The notes under the pieces were generated by a model, which saw only the letters and a list, made by a program, of their open reading frames with translations, had not been told where the DNA came from and did not search any database. A stretch of 46,984 nucleotides of DNA from an uncultured Chloroflexota bacterium (GTDB lineage Bacteria; Chloroflexota; Chloroflexia; Chloroflexales; Chloroflexaceae): NCBI GenBank assembly GCA_937120965.1, contig CAKZKA010000258.1:1-46984 (forward strand), in the 5' to 3' direction. Position numbers and translations under genes: made by a program. Position 1 is the stretch's first letter. Every line of letters starts with the position of its first letter. Positions 9,582 to 20,311 of the stretch are shown here, piece after piece.

Positions 9582-10136
9582 TTGAGCCGGATCGTCCTCT
9601 TCACTGGCGGGGCGCGCAGTGGCAAGAGCGCCCGCGCCGAGCAGTATGCCCGCCATTTGGAGCGCCCGGTGGTCTACCTTGCCACTGCCGAGGCCCGCGA
9701 CGACGAGATGCGCGCGCGTATCGCCCACCATCGCGCGCGCCGTCCTGCAACCTGGCGTACCCTCGAGGCTCCCCAGCAGGTGGCCGATGTTCTCGCCGCG
9801 CTCGATCCCGGCGCCGTGGTGATCCTCGACTGTCTCTCGCTCCTGGTCAGCAACCTGCTCCTGGCCCACGAAGATGATCCCCAGCCCGTGGTTGAAAGCG
9901 AAGTGATGGCTATCCTGACTCAGGCGCGCGCGCGTGAGCTTACCCTGATTGTTGTAACCAACGAGGTTGGCTCGGGTATTGTGCCCGAATACCCCCTGGG
10001 CCGAGCCTATCGCGATGTGCTCGGACGCGCCAATCAGCAGGTTGCCGCCGCCGCCGCCGAGGTCTACCTGGTTGTCTGCGGCGTTCCCATCGAGTTGAAG
10101 GCACTGGAGGCGGCATGGGCCCGCTCGACCCCGTAG
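9582..10136 (+). CDS. cobU: Adenosylcobinamide kinase / adenosylcobinamide-phosphate guanylyltransferase
   Basis: The bifunctional enzyme phosphorylates adenosylcobinamide and then attaches GMP, preparing it for nucleotide-loop addition. The P-loop FTGGARSGKSARAEQYA is at the very N-terminus, followed by YLATAEARDDEMRARI with the HHRARRP segment, which carries the guanylylated His region of the family, and EVGSGIVPEYPLGRAYRD near the end. The start is taken as TTG at 9582, with AGGAG 6 bases upstream, because it places the P-loop where CobU has it and gives 184 residues, the normal length. The in-frame ATG at 9483 would add a proline- and arginine-rich tail without similarity to the family. 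The stop overlaps the start of cobD by about 20 bases. Confidence 0.9.
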   Translation: MSRIVLFTGGARSGKSARAEQYARHLERPVVYLATAEARDDEMRARIAHHRARRPATWRTLEAPQQVADVLAALDPGAVVILDCLSLLVSNLLLAHEDDPQPVVESEVMAILTQARARELTLIVVTNEVGSGIVPEYPLGRAYRDVLGRANQQVAAAAAEVYLVVCGVPIELKALEAAWARSTP

Positions 10137-11200
10137 CCCACGGCGCGCTGGACCACGCGGAGCTGGAGGCCCTCGGGCTACGGCCCGAAGCAGTGCTGGA
10201 CTTCAGCAGCAACCTCAATCCCTTCGGGCCGCCGCCGGCAGTGCGTGAGGCCCTTGCCGCCCTCGATCCGGCTCCGTACCCCGACCGGGGTTGCCACCGC
10301 TTGCGCGCCGCTCTCGCCGCGCGCCACGGCTGTCCGCCCGAGGCTATCCTGGTGGGCAACGGGGCCAATGAGTTGATCCACCTCGTCGCCCGGGCGTTCC
10401 TCTGCCCCGACGATACCACCCTCGTGCTCGGGCCGAGTTACGGCGAGTACCTCCACGCCAGCCGGCTGGCCGGCGCGCACATGGTCGAGATGCGAACCGG
10501 CTACGCCGCCGGCTTCCAGCCCGATCTCGACGGCCTGAGCACCGTCATCGCCAGCGCTCGCCCACGCCTCACCTGGCTCTGCCTGCCCAATAACCCCACG
10601 GGCGTTGATCTGCCTGCGACAATGATCAACACCGTGGGAGAGTTGTGTGTGGCCCACGGCGGCATCCTGGTTCTCGACCGGGCCTATGCGTCGCTACGCC
10701 GCGACCAGGGGGCCGCGCCCGACGATCTGGCAGGCGCTCCGCCACCGGGCCAGATCCGCCTCTATTCTCTTACCAAGAGCTACGCGCTGGCCGGGCTGCG
10801 CCTGGGGTACCTGGTCGCTAGCCCGGAGGCGGTAACGCGCATCGGCGCGCACCAGCCTGCCTGGAGCGTCAACAGCGCTGCCCAGACCGCCGGCCTGGCG
10901 GCCCTGGGCGACACTGCCTTTCTCGTTGCCTCGATGCCGCGTCTCTGGGCCGCCAGTGACGCCCTGCACGCCGGCCTGACCGGCCTCGGGCTCGAAGTGT
11001 GGCGCGCCACCCTGCCCTTTATGCTCGTGCGCACCGGCGATGGCGCGGCGACACGAGCGGCCCTGCTACAGCGCGGCTGTGTCGTGCGCGACTGCGCCTC
11101 CTTCGGCCTGCCCGAATGGGTGCGCGTCGCTCCGCGTCGCCCCGACGAAAATGCCCGCCTCCTCGCGGCCTGGAAGGAGAGCCTATGCCGGCCCCGGTGA
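10115..11200 (+). CDS. cobD: L-threonine-O-3-phosphate decarboxylase-like PLP enzyme
   Basis: A 361-residue fold-type I PLP enzyme of the CobD/HisC group. In this context it most likely makes (R)-1-amino-2-propanol phosphate from threonine phosphate, the linker between the corrin ring and the lower ligand. Visible motifs are [11 protein letters not shown] at the N-terminus, [15 protein letters not shown], the LPNNPTG loop, and [15 protein letters not shown] carrying the PLP lysine. The Asp that contacts the PLP ring lies in VLDRAYASL, where most relatives have DEA(Y/F). The start is ATG at 10115 with GGAGG at 10106-10110, inside the end of cobU. Histidinol-phosphate aminotransferase is the alternative, but the position between cobU and cobQ favours CobD. 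Confidence 0.88.
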   Translation: MGPLDPVAHGALDHAELEALGLRPEAVLDFSSNLNPFGPPPAVREALAALDPAPYPDRGCHRLRAALAARHGCPPEAILVGNGANELIHLVARAFLCPDDTTLVLGPSYGEYLHASRLAGAHMVEMRTGYAAGFQPDLDGLSTVIASARPRLTWLCLPNNPTGVDLPATMINTVGELCVAHGGILVLDRAYASLRRDQGAAPDDLAGAPPPGQIRLYSLTKSYALAGLRLGYLVASPEAVTRIGAHQPAWSVNSAAQTAGLAALGDTAFLVASMPRLWAASDALHAGLTGLGLEVWRATLPFMLVRTGDGAATRAALLQRGCVVRDCASFGLPEWVRVAPRRPDENARLLAAWKESLCRPR

Positions 11201-12651
11201 TCATGGTCCTCGGCACCGCCTCGTCGGTAGGCAAGAGCGTCATCGTGACCGCCCTCTGCCGCATCGCAGCCAGGCGCGGGCTTAAGGTCGCGCCGTTCAA
11301 GGCCCAGAACATGAGCAACAATGCTGCCGTCACCGCCGATGGCGGCGAGATCGCCCGCAGCACTGCCGTGCAGGCCGCCGCGGCCTTTGTCCAGCCCACG
11401 GTTGAGATGAACCCGATCCTGATCAAGCCCGAAGGGCAGCGCCGCAGCCAGATTATCGTCGAGGGCCGGCCCTGGCGCACCCTCGACGCTGGCGATTACT
11501 GGCGCCAGCGTGAAGAACTCTGGGCGGTGGTCACCCGCAATCTGGATAACCTGCGCGCTCGCTGCGACCTGGTGATTGCCGAGGGGGCCGGCAGCCCCGT
11601 CGAGTTGAACCTGAAGCCGCGCGACATCGTCAACGCCCGCGTGGCGACCTACGCTCGGGCCCGCACCCTGCTGGTCGGCGATATTGACACGGGCGGGATC
11701 TTCGCCCAGTTGCTCGGGACGCTGGCGTTGCTCGAGCCGGAGGAGCGCGCCCTGGTCACCGGTCTGGTGGTCAATCGCTTTCGCGGCGATCCGGCCCTCT
11801 TCGCCGATGGGGTGAACATTCTGGAGCAGCGGGGCGGCGTGCCGGTGCTGGGCGTCGTTCCGTGGATCGAAGACCTGGGCCTGGCCGAGGAAGACGCCGT
11901 GGCCCTCGAACGCGGGCCTGGAGGGTCAGACGGCGCGCTCCGCATCGCCGTGGTACGGGTGCCCACGATTGCCAACTTCGACGACTTCGACCCCCTGGCC
12001 GCCGAGCCGGGGGTGAGTCTGCGCTATGTGGACGGGCCGGCAGAACTCACTGGCACCGCAGCGGTGATCCTGCCCGGCGCCAAGCACACCCTGGCCGCCC
12101 GGCGCTGGCTGCGCGAACGGGGTTTCGACGCCGCGTTGCGCGCCTTTCCCGGCGCGGTGGTCGGCATCTGTGGGGGCTACCAGCTCCTCGGCGCGCGCAT
12201 CAGCGACCCGCTGGGCGTCGAGGGTGGCGGCGGCGAGGAGCCTGGCCTGGGCCTGCTGCCGGTCGAGACCACCTTCGATCGGGAGAAGCGCACCGTGCAG
12301 ATCGTTGCCGAATCCCTGGCGCCCTGGGCCCCCGGCGCACCGCTGACGGGCTACGAGATCCACGCCGGGCGCACCAGAGTCACCGCCGGGGCAGCCCTGG
12401 CCCGCATCACCCGCCGCGGCAGCGTCGCCAGCGAGGAGCCTGACGGCTGCATCGTCGAAGGCGGGCGCGTCTGGGGTTGCTACATCCACGGCCTCTTCGC
12501 CAACACCGCCTTCCGCCGGGCCTGGCTCACCACCCTTGGCTGGCAGCCGCGGGCCACCGCGCCCACGCCCGACCCCTACGAGCGCCTGGCCGACACCGTG
12601 GCCGGCGCCCTCGATCCCCATCGGCTTGACCGGTTGTTGACCGACGGATAG
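11185..12651 (+). CDS. cobQ: Cobyric acid synthase
   Basis: A 488-residue glutamine-dependent amidotransferase (CobQ/CbiP) that amidates four peripheral carboxylates (b, d, e, g) of the adenosylated corrin. The N-terminal domain has the P-loop [20 protein letters not shown] and the strongly conserved [19 protein letters not shown]. The C-terminal glutaminase domain has [15 protein letters not shown] (nucleophile Cys) and [18 protein letters not shown] (catalytic His). The start is ATG at 11185, with AAGGAGA at 11173-11179; it lies 16 bases inside the end of cobD. It is the last gene of the visible cobalamin group; cobS, cbiB and cobT are not present downstream. Confidence 0.95.
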   Translation: MPAPVIMVLGTASSVGKSVIVTALCRIAARRGLKVAPFKAQNMSNNAAVTADGGEIARSTAVQAAAAFVQPTVEMNPILIKPEGQRRSQIIVEGRPWRTLDAGDYWRQREELWAVVTRNLDNLRARCDLVIAEGAGSPVELNLKPRDIVNARVATYARARTLLVGDIDTGGIFAQLLGTLALLEPEERALVTGLVVNRFRGDPALFADGVNILEQRGGVPVLGVVPWIEDLGLAEEDAVALERGPGGSDGALRIAVVRVPTIANFDDFDPLAAEPGVSLRYVDGPAELTGTAAVILPGAKHTLAARRWLRERGFDAALRAFPGAVVGICGGYQLLGARISDPLGVEGGGGEEPGLGLLPVETTFDREKRTVQIVAESLAPWAPGAPLTGYEIHAGRTRVTAGAALARITRRGSVASEEPDGCIVEGGRVWGCYIHGLFANTAFRRAWLTTLGWQPRATAPTPDPYERLADTVAGALDPHRLDRLLTDG

Positions 12652-12934
12652 GATAGTACCACGGGTGGGAAAACCCGGTTTCCCAACGTCCCGAGGGCGT
12701 AGCCCTCTCGCGCTCCGGGTTTAAGCTTCGCTGGAGCGGGGCCGGGGGTGAGGACCAACCAGCGTATCCCAACGCCATAACGCCCGTCGGCGCCCATACG
12801 TTCTGTCCGCCCTTGAAGGGCAGGGGGCCGGGGCATCGGGCCTGCCCTGCCCTTCCTCGCAAACCCCTGCCGCTGCGAATCGTGGCGGCACGTAGCGCGG
12901 AAGCGACCGCCCTGTCCGAGAATCGGAGCCTTCT
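12652..12934. repeat. Gap with palindromes and a partial inverted-repeat element
   Basis: After cobQ come a TGGGAAAACCCGGTTTCCCA palindrome (about 12667-12686) and GAGGGCGTAGCCCTC (about 12693-12707). From about 12723 to 12817 lies the right half of the dispersed element found complete at 38400-38607, ending in GTTCTGTCCGCCCTTGAA. Its left half is missing. No gene is seen in the rest. Confidence 0.75.
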
Positions 12935-15679
12935 GTGAACGCCTCATTCTTGCAGGTTCCCTGGCATCACCTGCCGCCCGACGAAACTCTCGACCTGCTC
13001 GAAACCGACCTCCAGCGCGGCCTGGATGTCTTTAGCGTCAAGCACCGTCAGGAGCAGTTCGGGCCCAACATCATCACCCGGCGGCGCGGCAAAAGCCCGC
13101 TGGTGCGCTTTTTGTCGCAGTTCCACAACCCGCTGATCTACATCCTCCTGGCCGCGAGCGTGATCACCCTGGTGCTCAAAGACGCGATTGACGCGGCCAT
13201 CATCTTCGGTGTGGTCCTGGTCAACGCCATCCTCGGCTATCTCCAGGAATCGCGCTCGGAGCGGGCTATCGAGGCCCTGGCCGAGACGATGGTCACCGAA
13301 GCGACCGTGGTGCGCGCAGGTGTGACCAGCCGCATCTCCGCCACGGAACTGGTTCCGGGCGATCTCGTGCTCCTCCAGGCTGGCGATAAGGTTCCTGCCG
13401 ACCTGCGCCTCGTGCGCGCCCGTGAACTCCAGATCGCCGAGGCAGCTCTGACCGGCGAGTCGGTGCCGGTCGCCAAGGCAGCAGAAGTCTGCCTGGAGCG
13501 TGACACGCCCCTGGCCGACCGTCGCAACATGGCCTATGCCTCGACCCTCGTCACCTACGGTCAGGGCGCCGGCATCGTCGTTGCGATTGGCAACAGCACC
13601 GAGGTAGGACAGATTTCCCGCCTGATCGCCACGGCTGAGGAACTGCAAACGCCCCTGACCCGCAAGATCGCCCGCTTCAGCCTGGTGCTGCTGTATCTGA
13701 TCCTGGCACTGGCCAGCCTGACGATGGTCGTCGAGCTCCTGCGGGGCCGCCCGCTGGTCGAAACGCTGATGGCGGCAATTGCCCTCTCGGTGAGCGCCAT
13801 TCCCGAAGGACTCCCCGCGGCGGTGACAGTCACCCTGGCCATCGGCGTCTCGCGGATGGCGCGCCGCCGGGCGATCATCCGCAAGCTGCCGGCGGTGGAG
13901 ACCCTCGGCAGCACCACGGTGATCTGCTCCGACAAGACCGGCACCCTCACCCAGAACCAGATGACCGTGCAGCGCATCGTGGTAGATGACGCATGTTTCG
14001 AGGTCACCGGGGCAGGTTACCGGCCCGAGGGCCAGATCACGCAGCAGGGGGCGGCAATCGACGTCGCGACCCATCCGGCCCTGGTGGAGTGCCTGCGGGC
14101 CGGGCTGCTCTGCAACGACAGCCGGCTGGTCGAGCAGGCGGGGCGTTGGGAGATTGAGGGCGACCCGACCGAGGGCGCGCTGCTGGTCGTGGCGATCAAA
14201 GCTGGCCTGCGCCCCGATGAACAACACGCCGCATTGCCGCGCCTCGACGCGATCCCCTTCGAGTCGCAGCACCAGTACATGGCCACGCTCCACGACGCCG
14301 GCCAGACGCGGCTGGTTTACATCAAAGGAGCGAGTGAGGTCCTGTTGCCCCGTTGCCGCGCCATGCTCGACGCCAGCGGGCATGAGGCGCCTCTGGATGT
14401 TGCCAGCGTCCAGCGCCACGTCGAGGCCATGGCCGCCGACGGGCTGCGTGTCCTGGCCTTCGCCCGCTGCGCCGTTCCCGCCACCACGGCGCAACTCACC
14501 CACGCCGATGTGGCTGAAGGGTTGACCTTCCTCGGCCTGCAGGGCATGGCCGACCCGCCTCGCCCGGAGGCCATTGCGGCGGTACGAGCCTGCCAGGGGG
14601 CCGGGATTCGCATCAACATGATCACCGGCGACCACGCCCTGACCGCCGTGGCCATCGCCCGGCAGATCGGCATCGAAGGCCCCGCCGATCCATCCGCCGG
14701 ACCGCGCGCGCTCACCGGCAAGGACCTGGCTGCCCTCAGCGATACGGAACTCATCGAAGCGGTGGATCGCGCCGTTGTCTTCGCCCGGGTCACCCCGGAG
14801 CAAAAACTGCGCCTGGTCGAAGCGCTCCAGGCGCGTAGCCATATTGTCGCCATGACGGGCGATGGGGTCAACGATGCCCCGGCGCTCAAGCAGGCCGACA
14901 TCGGCGTGGCAATGGGCATCACCGGAACCGATGTCGCCAAAGAAGCCGCCGACATGGTGTTGACCGACGACAATTTTGCCACCATCGCCGCCGCCGTCGA
15001 AGAGGGGCGCGGTGTCTTCGACAACCTGACCAAGATCATCGCCTGGACCTTGCCCACCAATCTCGGTGAGGGCCTGATCATCCTGGCGGCAGTGGTTGCC
15101 GGTCTGGCGCTGCCGATCCTGCCGATCCAGATCCTCTGGATCAACATGACCACGGTTGCGGTGCTGGGACTGGTGCTGGCCCTGGAGCAGAAAGAACCCG
15201 ACATCATGCGCCGCATGCCGCGGCGCACCGATGCGCCGATCCTCACGCCGGAGTTACTCTGGCGCATCCTGATCGTTGGCCTGCTGATCCTGGCCGGCGC
15301 CTTCGGCCTCTTCGAGTGGGAGCAAAGCCGGGGGGCCAGCCTGGCCGAAGCCCGAACTGTCGCGGTGAACGTTGTGGTCTTTGTTGAGGTCTTCTATTTA
15401 TTCAACTGCCGCTCACTGACCCGATCTATGTTCAGTATCGGGGTCTTCTCGAATCGCTGGCTGGTTGTGGGGGTGCTGGTGATCGTGCTCCTGCAACTCG
15501 CATTTACCTACGCGCCGGTGATGCACCGGATCATGGGCAGCGCGCCCCTCGATATGGCAGCCTGGGGGCGTGTCCTGGCCGTGGGCGTGGTCACATACAC
15601 AATCATCGAAATCGAGAAGTGGCTGCGCCGTCAGTTCGCCCGGCGGCGCGCCCCTGTGCGGCGCCCGAGGCAGATTTGA
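12935..15679 (+). CDS. P-type (P2-like) cation-transporting ATPase
   Basis: A 914-residue integral membrane pump. It has the N-terminal cation ATPase domain ([16 protein letters not shown]), the actuator loop [10 protein letters not shown] (near residue 173), the M4 motif [13 protein letters not shown] (near 288), the phosphorylation site [12 protein letters not shown] (near 332) and the hinge [20 protein letters not shown] (near 640), then four to six C-terminal membrane helices. This is the calcium/sodium-pump-like architecture. In M6, [14 protein letters not shown] keeps the Asn and Thr but has Val where calcium pumps have the ion-binding Asp, so the ion transported is uncertain. The start is GTG at 12935, with CGGAG 6 bases upstream. 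It is convergent with the next gene and separated from it by only 13 bases. Confidence 0.9.
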   Translation: MNASFLQVPWHHLPPDETLDLLETDLQRGLDVFSVKHRQEQFGPNIITRRRGKSPLVRFLSQFHNPLIYILLAASVITLVLKDAIDAAIIFGVVLVNAILGYLQESRSERAIEALAETMVTEATVVRAGVTSRISATELVPGDLVLLQAGDKVPADLRLVRARELQIAEAALTGESVPVAKAAEVCLERDTPLADRRNMAYASTLVTYGQGAGIVVAIGNSTEVGQISRLIATAEELQTPLTRKIARFSLVLLYLILALASLTMVVELLRGRPLVETLMAAIALSVSAIPEGLPAAVTVTLAIGVSRMARRRAIIRKLPAVETLGSTTVICSDKTGTLTQNQMTVQRIVVDDACFEVTGAGYRPEGQITQQGAAIDVATHPALVECLRAGLLCNDSRLVEQAGRWEIEGDPTEGALLVVAIKAGLRPDEQHAALPRLDAIPFESQHQYMATLHDAGQTRLVYIKGASEVLLPRCRAMLDASGHEAPLDVASVQRHVEAMAADGLRVLAFARCAVPATTAQLTHADVAEGLTFLGLQGMADPPRPEAIAAVRACQGAGIRINMITGDHALTAVAIARQIGIEGPADPSAGPRALTGKDLAALSDTELIEAVDRAVVFARVTPEQKLRLVEALQARSHIVAMTGDGVNDAPALKQADIGVAMGITGTDVAKEAADMVLTDDNFATIAAAVEEGRGVFDNLTKIIAWTLPTNLGEGLIILAAVVAGLALPILPIQILWINMTTVAVLGLVLALEQKEPDIMRRMPRRTDAPILTPELLWRILIVGLLILAGAFGLFEWEQSRGASLAEARTVAVNVVVFVEVFYLFNCRSLTRSMFSIGVFSNRWLVVGVLVIVLLQLAFTYAPVMHRIMGSAPLDMAAWGRVLAVGVVTYTIIEIEKWLRRQFARRRAPVRRPRQI

Positions 15680-15692
15680 CGTCGCTGCCAGC

Positions 15693-18305
15693 TCAATGCG
15701 TTCGTGGCAGAGCGCGGCTCTCCCGCTCCTCGCGACCTTCGCGCCCTCGTGGTAGACGCTCACCGAGTAGCGCCGCAGCCGCCTCCGGGTTCAGAGGCCT
15801 CGAGAACAACCATCCCTGCCCAAAGGTGCAGTGCAGTTCGCGCAGACGTTGCAACTGCGCCACTGTTTCGGTCCCCTCGGCGACGGCATCCAGACCCAGG
15901 ACGCTGGCCAGGGCAATAATGTTGCTGAAAATCGCGCTCTGGCTGCCGATGTCTTCGACTGCCTGGACGAATGAACGGTCGATCTTCAAAACGTCTACCG
16001 GGAGCCGTTGCAAGTAACTGAGTGAGGAATAGCCTGTGCCAAAATCGTCAATACAGATCTTCACTCCAGCAGCGCGCAAGATGTTCAACTGATCCCGCGT
16101 TTCCGGGGTGCAGTTCACCAGGGCCGTTTCTGTAATCTCGATCTTCAACGCGCGCGCTGACAGCTCGTACTCATCAAGAATACCGAGGATCGTGTTTGCA
16201 ATATCGGGCTGGATCAACTGGCGGGCCGACAGGTTGACCGCCACCCAGATTCCCTCGCTACCGGGGATCGTCTGTTGCCAGGCTTTGATCCGGCGGGCCG
16301 CTTCACGCACGACCCACCAGCCAATCGGCACGATCAGTCCTGTTTCTTCAGCAATAGTAATAAACTCCGAGGGGTAGAGTAATCCTCGCTGTGGATGTTC
16401 CCAGCGCAGCAGCGACTCGAAGCCCACGATCTGCTGGGTCTGCAGATCGACAATCGGCTGATAATGCAGGCGCAGTTCATTGCGCTCGACGGCCCAGCGG
16501 AGCGCGGTTTCAAGTTGCAGTTGTTCAACCGCCGCTGCGTGCATTGTCGGATCGAAGACCACCGAGCAGGCCTTGCCCCGCATCTTGGCGTGGTACATCG
16601 CCGTATCGGCGTCACGGATCATATCGGTTGCCGATTCATAGCCCGGCTGGTAGAGAGTGATACCAATGCTGGCCGTCGTAAACACCTGGCGATCGTTGAG
16701 ATACAACGGCGTTGCAATCGCCTCCTGGAGGCGCTCACAGATCGCCAGGGCCGTCTCGGCGTCACCAACATCTTCGAGCAAAATGGCGAACTCGTCACCG
16801 CCCAGACGCGCCGCTGTGTCACCTGGACGCAGGCTTTGCTCCACGCGGCGCGCGACGGCTTCCAGGAGCACGTCGCCAGCGCCGTGACCCAGGCTGTCGT
16901 TGATCAACTTGAAGCGATCCAGATCGAGGAACACCACCGCAAAGGGGTGCCCCTGATTGCGCCGGCTTCGCGTGATAGCGTGCTTCAGCCGGTCGAGGAA
17001 CAGCATCCGGTTGGGCAGACCGGTCAAACCATCGTGGAAAGCATCGTGCAAGAGCCGCTCTTCGGCGCGCTTACGGTCTGTAATATCGGTCTGCGAGCCA
17101 ACGATGCGCGTAGCCGTACCGTTCTCGTCCCACACGGCGAGGCCGCGACAGAGCATCCAGCGGTAGCTGTGATCGCTGGCCTTGATGCGGTACTCGTGCT
17201 GAAAATGGCTGATCAGCCGGCGGAAGTGGGCTTGCAGGTGAATCTCCAGTCGCTCCCGATCATCGGGATGCACACGCTCGAACCACTCAGCGGGATCGGC
17301 GCCCAGGTCGTGCTCGCTGTAGCCGAGCATACTTTTCCAGCGCGGCGAATAGTAAATCTGGTTGGTTCGCAAATCCCAGTCCCACAGTCCGTCGTTGGCG
17401 CCCCGGGCCGCCAGGGCGTAGCGCTCCTCACTCTCGCGCAGCGCCAGTTCGGCGCGCTTTCTGGCGCTGATATCGCGTACCACCATCACCCCGCCGGTGA
17501 TTGCTTCGCCTTCGTTACGCAGCGGCCGCGCCGATACGCTCAACCACTGACCATCAGCGGCTTCTGGCAGGTAGACTTCGTGACCGTCTACTTCATCACC
17601 CTCCAGGGCGCGGGCGAGAATCGCGTACAGCGACGCCTGGTGATCCTCGTTCAGCCGGGTGGCGTCAACCGGCTGGTTCAATGTATCGATCCAGGCGCCC
17701 AGGATTCTCCGGGCGGCGGGATTGTGGTGAATAAGTTTGCCGTCTGCGTCAACCACGACCACACCTTCGCTCAGGCTGACAAAGACCGAGTGGAGGATTG
17801 CTGTCTGACGCTGGAGCGCCGCGTCGGATTGGGCGTGCGCCTCGGCGTGTTGGGCCGCCAGCGCCGAGTGGACCTTCACCCGGCGCTCGAGTTGCGCCTG
17901 ATAAGCCCGTTGCCGGAGTTGCAAGCGACGGCGTTCCAGGCAGGCGCCGACCCGCGCGCTGAGAATGGTGGGATTGAACGGCTTGGGCAAATAATCTTCT
18001 GCTCCCAGCTTCAAACAGGCAGCGATCTGTTCCACGTCCACATCCGATGACACCACGACGACCGGTACATCCCGGCTGGCCGGATTGGCCTTGAGCTGTT
18101 GCAATGCCTCGATGCCGCTCATCACCGGCATGTTCACATCGAGCAGCACCAGATCGGGCTGTTGTTCGGCGACCAGGGTGATGGCCTCCGCGCCATGTGC
18201 GGCACTGATCACGTCGTAATGCTCAAGCTGCAGAAAACGCATCAACAGAGCGCGTAATGGAGCTTCATCATCTACGACCAGGATGCGGGCTGGGGAGACG
18301 GGCAT
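15693..18305 (-). CDS. Response regulator with PAS, GGDEF and EAL domains
   Basis: An 870-residue cytoplasmic signalling protein. Residues ~1-125 are a receiver domain (RILVVDDEAPLR, phospho-acceptor in LVLLDVNMPVMSG near 54, Lys in LPKPF). A short coiled segment leads to two PAS domains, ~175-290 and ~300-425. A GGDEF domain follows (RLGGDEFAILLED near 502) with an inhibitory RxxD site, RPGD, five residues before it. The last part is an EAL domain (~605-855) with FESLLRWEHP in place of EALLRW, DDFGTGYSSL and LKIDRSF. Both the diguanylate cyclase and the phosphodiesterase sites look intact, so the protein should make or break c-di-GMP in response to a kinase that is not in the window. The start at 18305 has GGAG 6 bases upstream; longer in-frame starts lie in repeat DNA. 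Confidence 0.93.
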   Translation of the reverse strand: MPVSPARILVVDDEAPLRALLMRFLQLEHYDVISAAHGAEAITLVAEQQPDLVLLDVNMPVMSGIEALQQLKANPASRDVPVVVVSSDVDVEQIAACLKLGAEDYLPKPFNPTILSARVGACLERRRLQLRQRAYQAQLERRVKVHSALAAQHAEAHAQSDAALQRQTAILHSVFVSLSEGVVVVDADGKLIHHNPAARRILGAWIDTLNQPVDATRLNEDHQASLYAILARALEGDEVDGHEVYLPEAADGQWLSVSARPLRNEGEAITGGVMVVRDISARKRAELALRESEERYALAARGANDGLWDWDLRTNQIYYSPRWKSMLGYSEHDLGADPAEWFERVHPDDRERLEIHLQAHFRRLISHFQHEYRIKASDHSYRWMLCRGLAVWDENGTATRIVGSQTDITDRKRAEERLLHDAFHDGLTGLPNRMLFLDRLKHAITRSRRNQGHPFAVVFLDLDRFKLINDSLGHGAGDVLLEAVARRVEQSLRPGDTAARLGGDEFAILLEDVGDAETALAICERLQEAIATPLYLNDRQVFTTASIGITLYQPGYESATDMIRDADTAMYHAKMRGKACSVVFDPTMHAAAVEQLQLETALRWAVERNELRLHYQPIVDLQTQQIVGFESLLRWEHPQRGLLYPSEFITIAEETGLIVPIGWWVVREAARRIKAWQQTIPGSEGIWVAVNLSARQLIQPDIANTILGILDEYELSARALKIEITETALVNCTPETRDQLNILRAAGVKICIDDFGTGYSSLSYLQRLPVDVLKIDRSFVQAVEDIGSQSAIFSNIIALASVLGLDAVAEGTETVAQLQRLRELHCTFGQGWLFSRPLNPEAAAALLGERLPRGREGREERESRALPRTH

Positions 18306-19072
18306 AGTCAACTCCACAAGATAGCGTGTAGCGACGAACCTGGCTGCTACTGAGGGAAGAAAACGGCTCGTGCCGGGATGGCTGTCCCGGCGAGGAGCCG
18401 CTTCGCTTACTCGTCTATGCGGTAGGTACCACAAGGGAAGGCTCCAGCAGGGCGAAACTCTCTCAGAGCCTTTCCACTCCAGTCATCCATGCGGCTGCGC
18501 CGCACAACGACAAGATGAACATGGGTTTTTCTTGGGAGGGCGCAGCCCTCCCAAACCCTCCCGCGCGCGGGCTATTTTCACGTCAGCAACCGGCTTGCGA
18601 TAGGGTTCACACCTGCCTTGCCCTGCCCCCACAGGAGGGTTCGGCAGGACCAGACCGGTCGGGAACTCCCTGTACGTTGTGTATAAGCATAGTAAATCGC
18701 TATTACCAGAACCGGCGATCAACCTGCAGCGCCAGGGTGATTGCAACGTCCTGGTTGTCGCCCCCCGAGGAGCGCGCGGCGCGGAGCGAAGGGCGCGAGC
18801 GCCTCTACGCTACAACCTGCGCTTCGCCCAGGACAGGCTTCGGCCCGCTCAGGATGCCTTCGCTTGCCGACGTTGCATTCGCCCTGCCTGCAACGCAAAC
18901 GCTGGCCCCCCGGCAGACGAGTCTGCCGGGGGAGGAGTTGGGTGCGAGGAAAGGGGTGGCGAGCGGCGCCTCCGGACCTCGCAGGTCTGGCAGGCCTGTG
19001 AGGTCCGGCCGGGCTGGACAGCGGTTTCAAGACTGAAGGAGAGGCCCGGAAAGCCTGCGGATCGGCAGGATT
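18306..19072. repeat. Long intergenic region with repeat module and hairpins
   Basis: No convincing gene is seen in about 770 bases. Positions 18484-18590 carry the module CGGCTGCGCCGCACAACGAC, then a GGGTTTTTCTTGGGAGGGCG palindrome start and a CGCGGGCTATTTTCACG tail. Nearly the same block occurs at 43925-44025, and a related inverted one at 46668-46760. The stretch 18750-18890 is GC-rich with imperfect inverted repeats. Confidence 0.6.
18907..19008 (-). terminator. Two strong hairpins downstream of the metH group
   Basis: CCCCCGGCAGAC (18907-18918) pairs with GTCTGCCGGGGG (18921-18932). CCGGACCTC (18972-18980) pairs with GAGGTCCGG (19000-19008), extended inward by GCAGG/CCTGT. They lie just past the stop codon of the membrane protein gene ending at 19073 and could end transcription of the minus-strand group. 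Neither has a T-tract, so the role is uncertain. Confidence 0.35.
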
Positions 19073-20311
19073 TCAGGCCGTCGCCATATCCGACGATGTG
19101 GCCTCGACCTGCGGACGCAGCAGCTTCTCATCCAGGCGCAGCATCGCCACGATCCCCAGCGCCTGCACCACAGCAAAGGGTACAATCACCAGGTAGTGTA
19201 CCAGCGAGTACTTTTCGATCAGGCCGTTCTGCACCAGGCCTGGATGCACGAAGAACATCCCGAAGACAAACAGTGCTACCGCCGGGCAGATCAGCCCGTA
19301 GCTCCCCGGGCTGCGCGCCTCGCCCCAGAGGTAGGTACGCAGATAGCCTACCCGCCGCAGGACTGCATAGCCGATCACGCCCATCAGCAGTTGGAGAGCC
19401 AGGATGGCGCCAATCAGGACGAAGGTGCTGCCTGGCTCAATGTGGACCTCGAAGCCGTGGTGCAGCCCGTGGCGGATGCGGATCAGGGCGATGCCCACCA
19501 GGGTGAGGATGGGAATGGGCATCCACAGGCTCGGCCCGGCTTCAACCGCCAGCCCGTGCGCCAGCATGCCGCGGAATCCCAGAACCAGCATCACCAGGCC
19601 CACCAGTGCTGCCGCGCCCAGGAAGAAGATTGAGAGCAGGATGCTCACCGCGATGGTGACCCGATTGCCGCTCATCGCCGCGGGCGCCGCCAGGCCTACC
19701 GCCACCATCGCAAAGGTGAAAGCTGCCTGGAGCTGGGTGAGGTTGTTGTTGCGCGTGCAGTCGAAGTGCCCGCTGGCCAGGGCCCGCCCGAACAGGTCAA
19801 GGAAGACGCGCAGCGCCGCCACGCCGATGATCGTCAGGACGCTCAGCGAGACCGGAAAGAGGTACTCGACCACGCCCCACAGGCCAGGCACAAACACCGC
19901 ACCCAGGACGAAGAAGACATTCACCGTCATTGCCAGCGTCAGGGGCAGACTCATCAGCGAAACCGCCCCGTTCGTTTCGCGCAGCGCCGCATAGGCCGTG
20001 GTCCGGCGATACTGCGCATATTCGCGCAAGTTCCACACGACCAGCCGCAGGTGGCGCAGGGCGAAGATGACAATGCCGGCCATCGCGCCGATGGTGAGCG
20101 CGTATGCCAGCGTATTCGCCTGGCTCAGAAAGGCGGCAATCGCGTCGAAGGTGACAATCGGGGTCTTCGGGTGGGGAATCAAGAAGTTCAACCAGATGAA
20201 GAACGTGATGGCCATACCCCCATTGCCCAGGGCGGCGAGGAAGAAGAGCGGCGAATACTGCTCCCTCAGGTTCCGGCGTAGACCGAACCAGCGTGTCGCT
20301 ACCTGCTGCAT
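19073..20311 (-). CDS. Multipass membrane protein, unknown function
   Basis: A 412-residue hydrophobic protein with roughly ten predicted membrane segments. The N-terminal SPLFFLAALGNGGMAITFF is followed by the FLIPHPKTPI loop. From memory these recall the TsoY-type (seleno)protein family and, more distantly, TehA/SLAC1-like transporters, but I cannot confirm either. The sequence encodes no selenocysteine. A short polar loop HFDCTRNNNLTQLQAAF and the histidine-rich IRIRHGLHHGFEVHIEPG are notable. The start at 20311 is chosen because AGGAG lies 9 bases upstream; the in-frame extension to 20548 runs through repeat DNA. It is the third gene after metH on the same strand, separated from the small gene by about 315 bases. 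Confidence 0.72.
   Translation of the reverse strand: MQQVATRWFGLRRNLREQYSPLFFLAALGNGGMAITFFIWLNFLIPHPKTPIVTFDAIAAFLSQANTLAYALTIGAMAGIVIFALRHLRLVVWNLREYAQYRRTTAYAALRETNGAVSLMSLPLTLAMTVNVFFVLGAVFVPGLWGVVEYLFPVSLSVLTIIGVAALRVFLDLFGRALASGHFDCTRNNNLTQLQAAFTFAMVAVGLAAPAAMSGNRVTIAVSILLSIFFLGAAALVGLVMLVLGFRGMLAHGLAVEAGPSLWMPIPILTLVGIALIRIRHGLHHGFEVHIEPGSTFVLIGAILALQLLMGVIGYAVLRRVGYLRTYLWGEARSPGSYGLICPAVALFVFGMFFVHPGLVQNGLIEKYSLVHYLVIVPFAVVQALGIVAMLRLDEKLLRPQVEATSSDMATA

Noticed and set aside
10999-11184. N-terminal extension of cobQ starting upstream inside cobD
   Set aside because: The extension overlaps cobD entirely, is Arg/Ala-rich and lacks family similarity; the ATG at 11185 has a strong ribosome binding site.
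16395-18050. Long + strand frame opposite the GGDEF-EAL protein
   Set aside because: It is antisense to clearly recognised PAS, GGDEF and EAL domains, with no ribosome binding site of its own.
19073-20311. Selenoprotein call for the multipass membrane protein
   Set aside because: The family it recalls includes selenoproteins, but this frame has no internal TGA read-through and ends normally.
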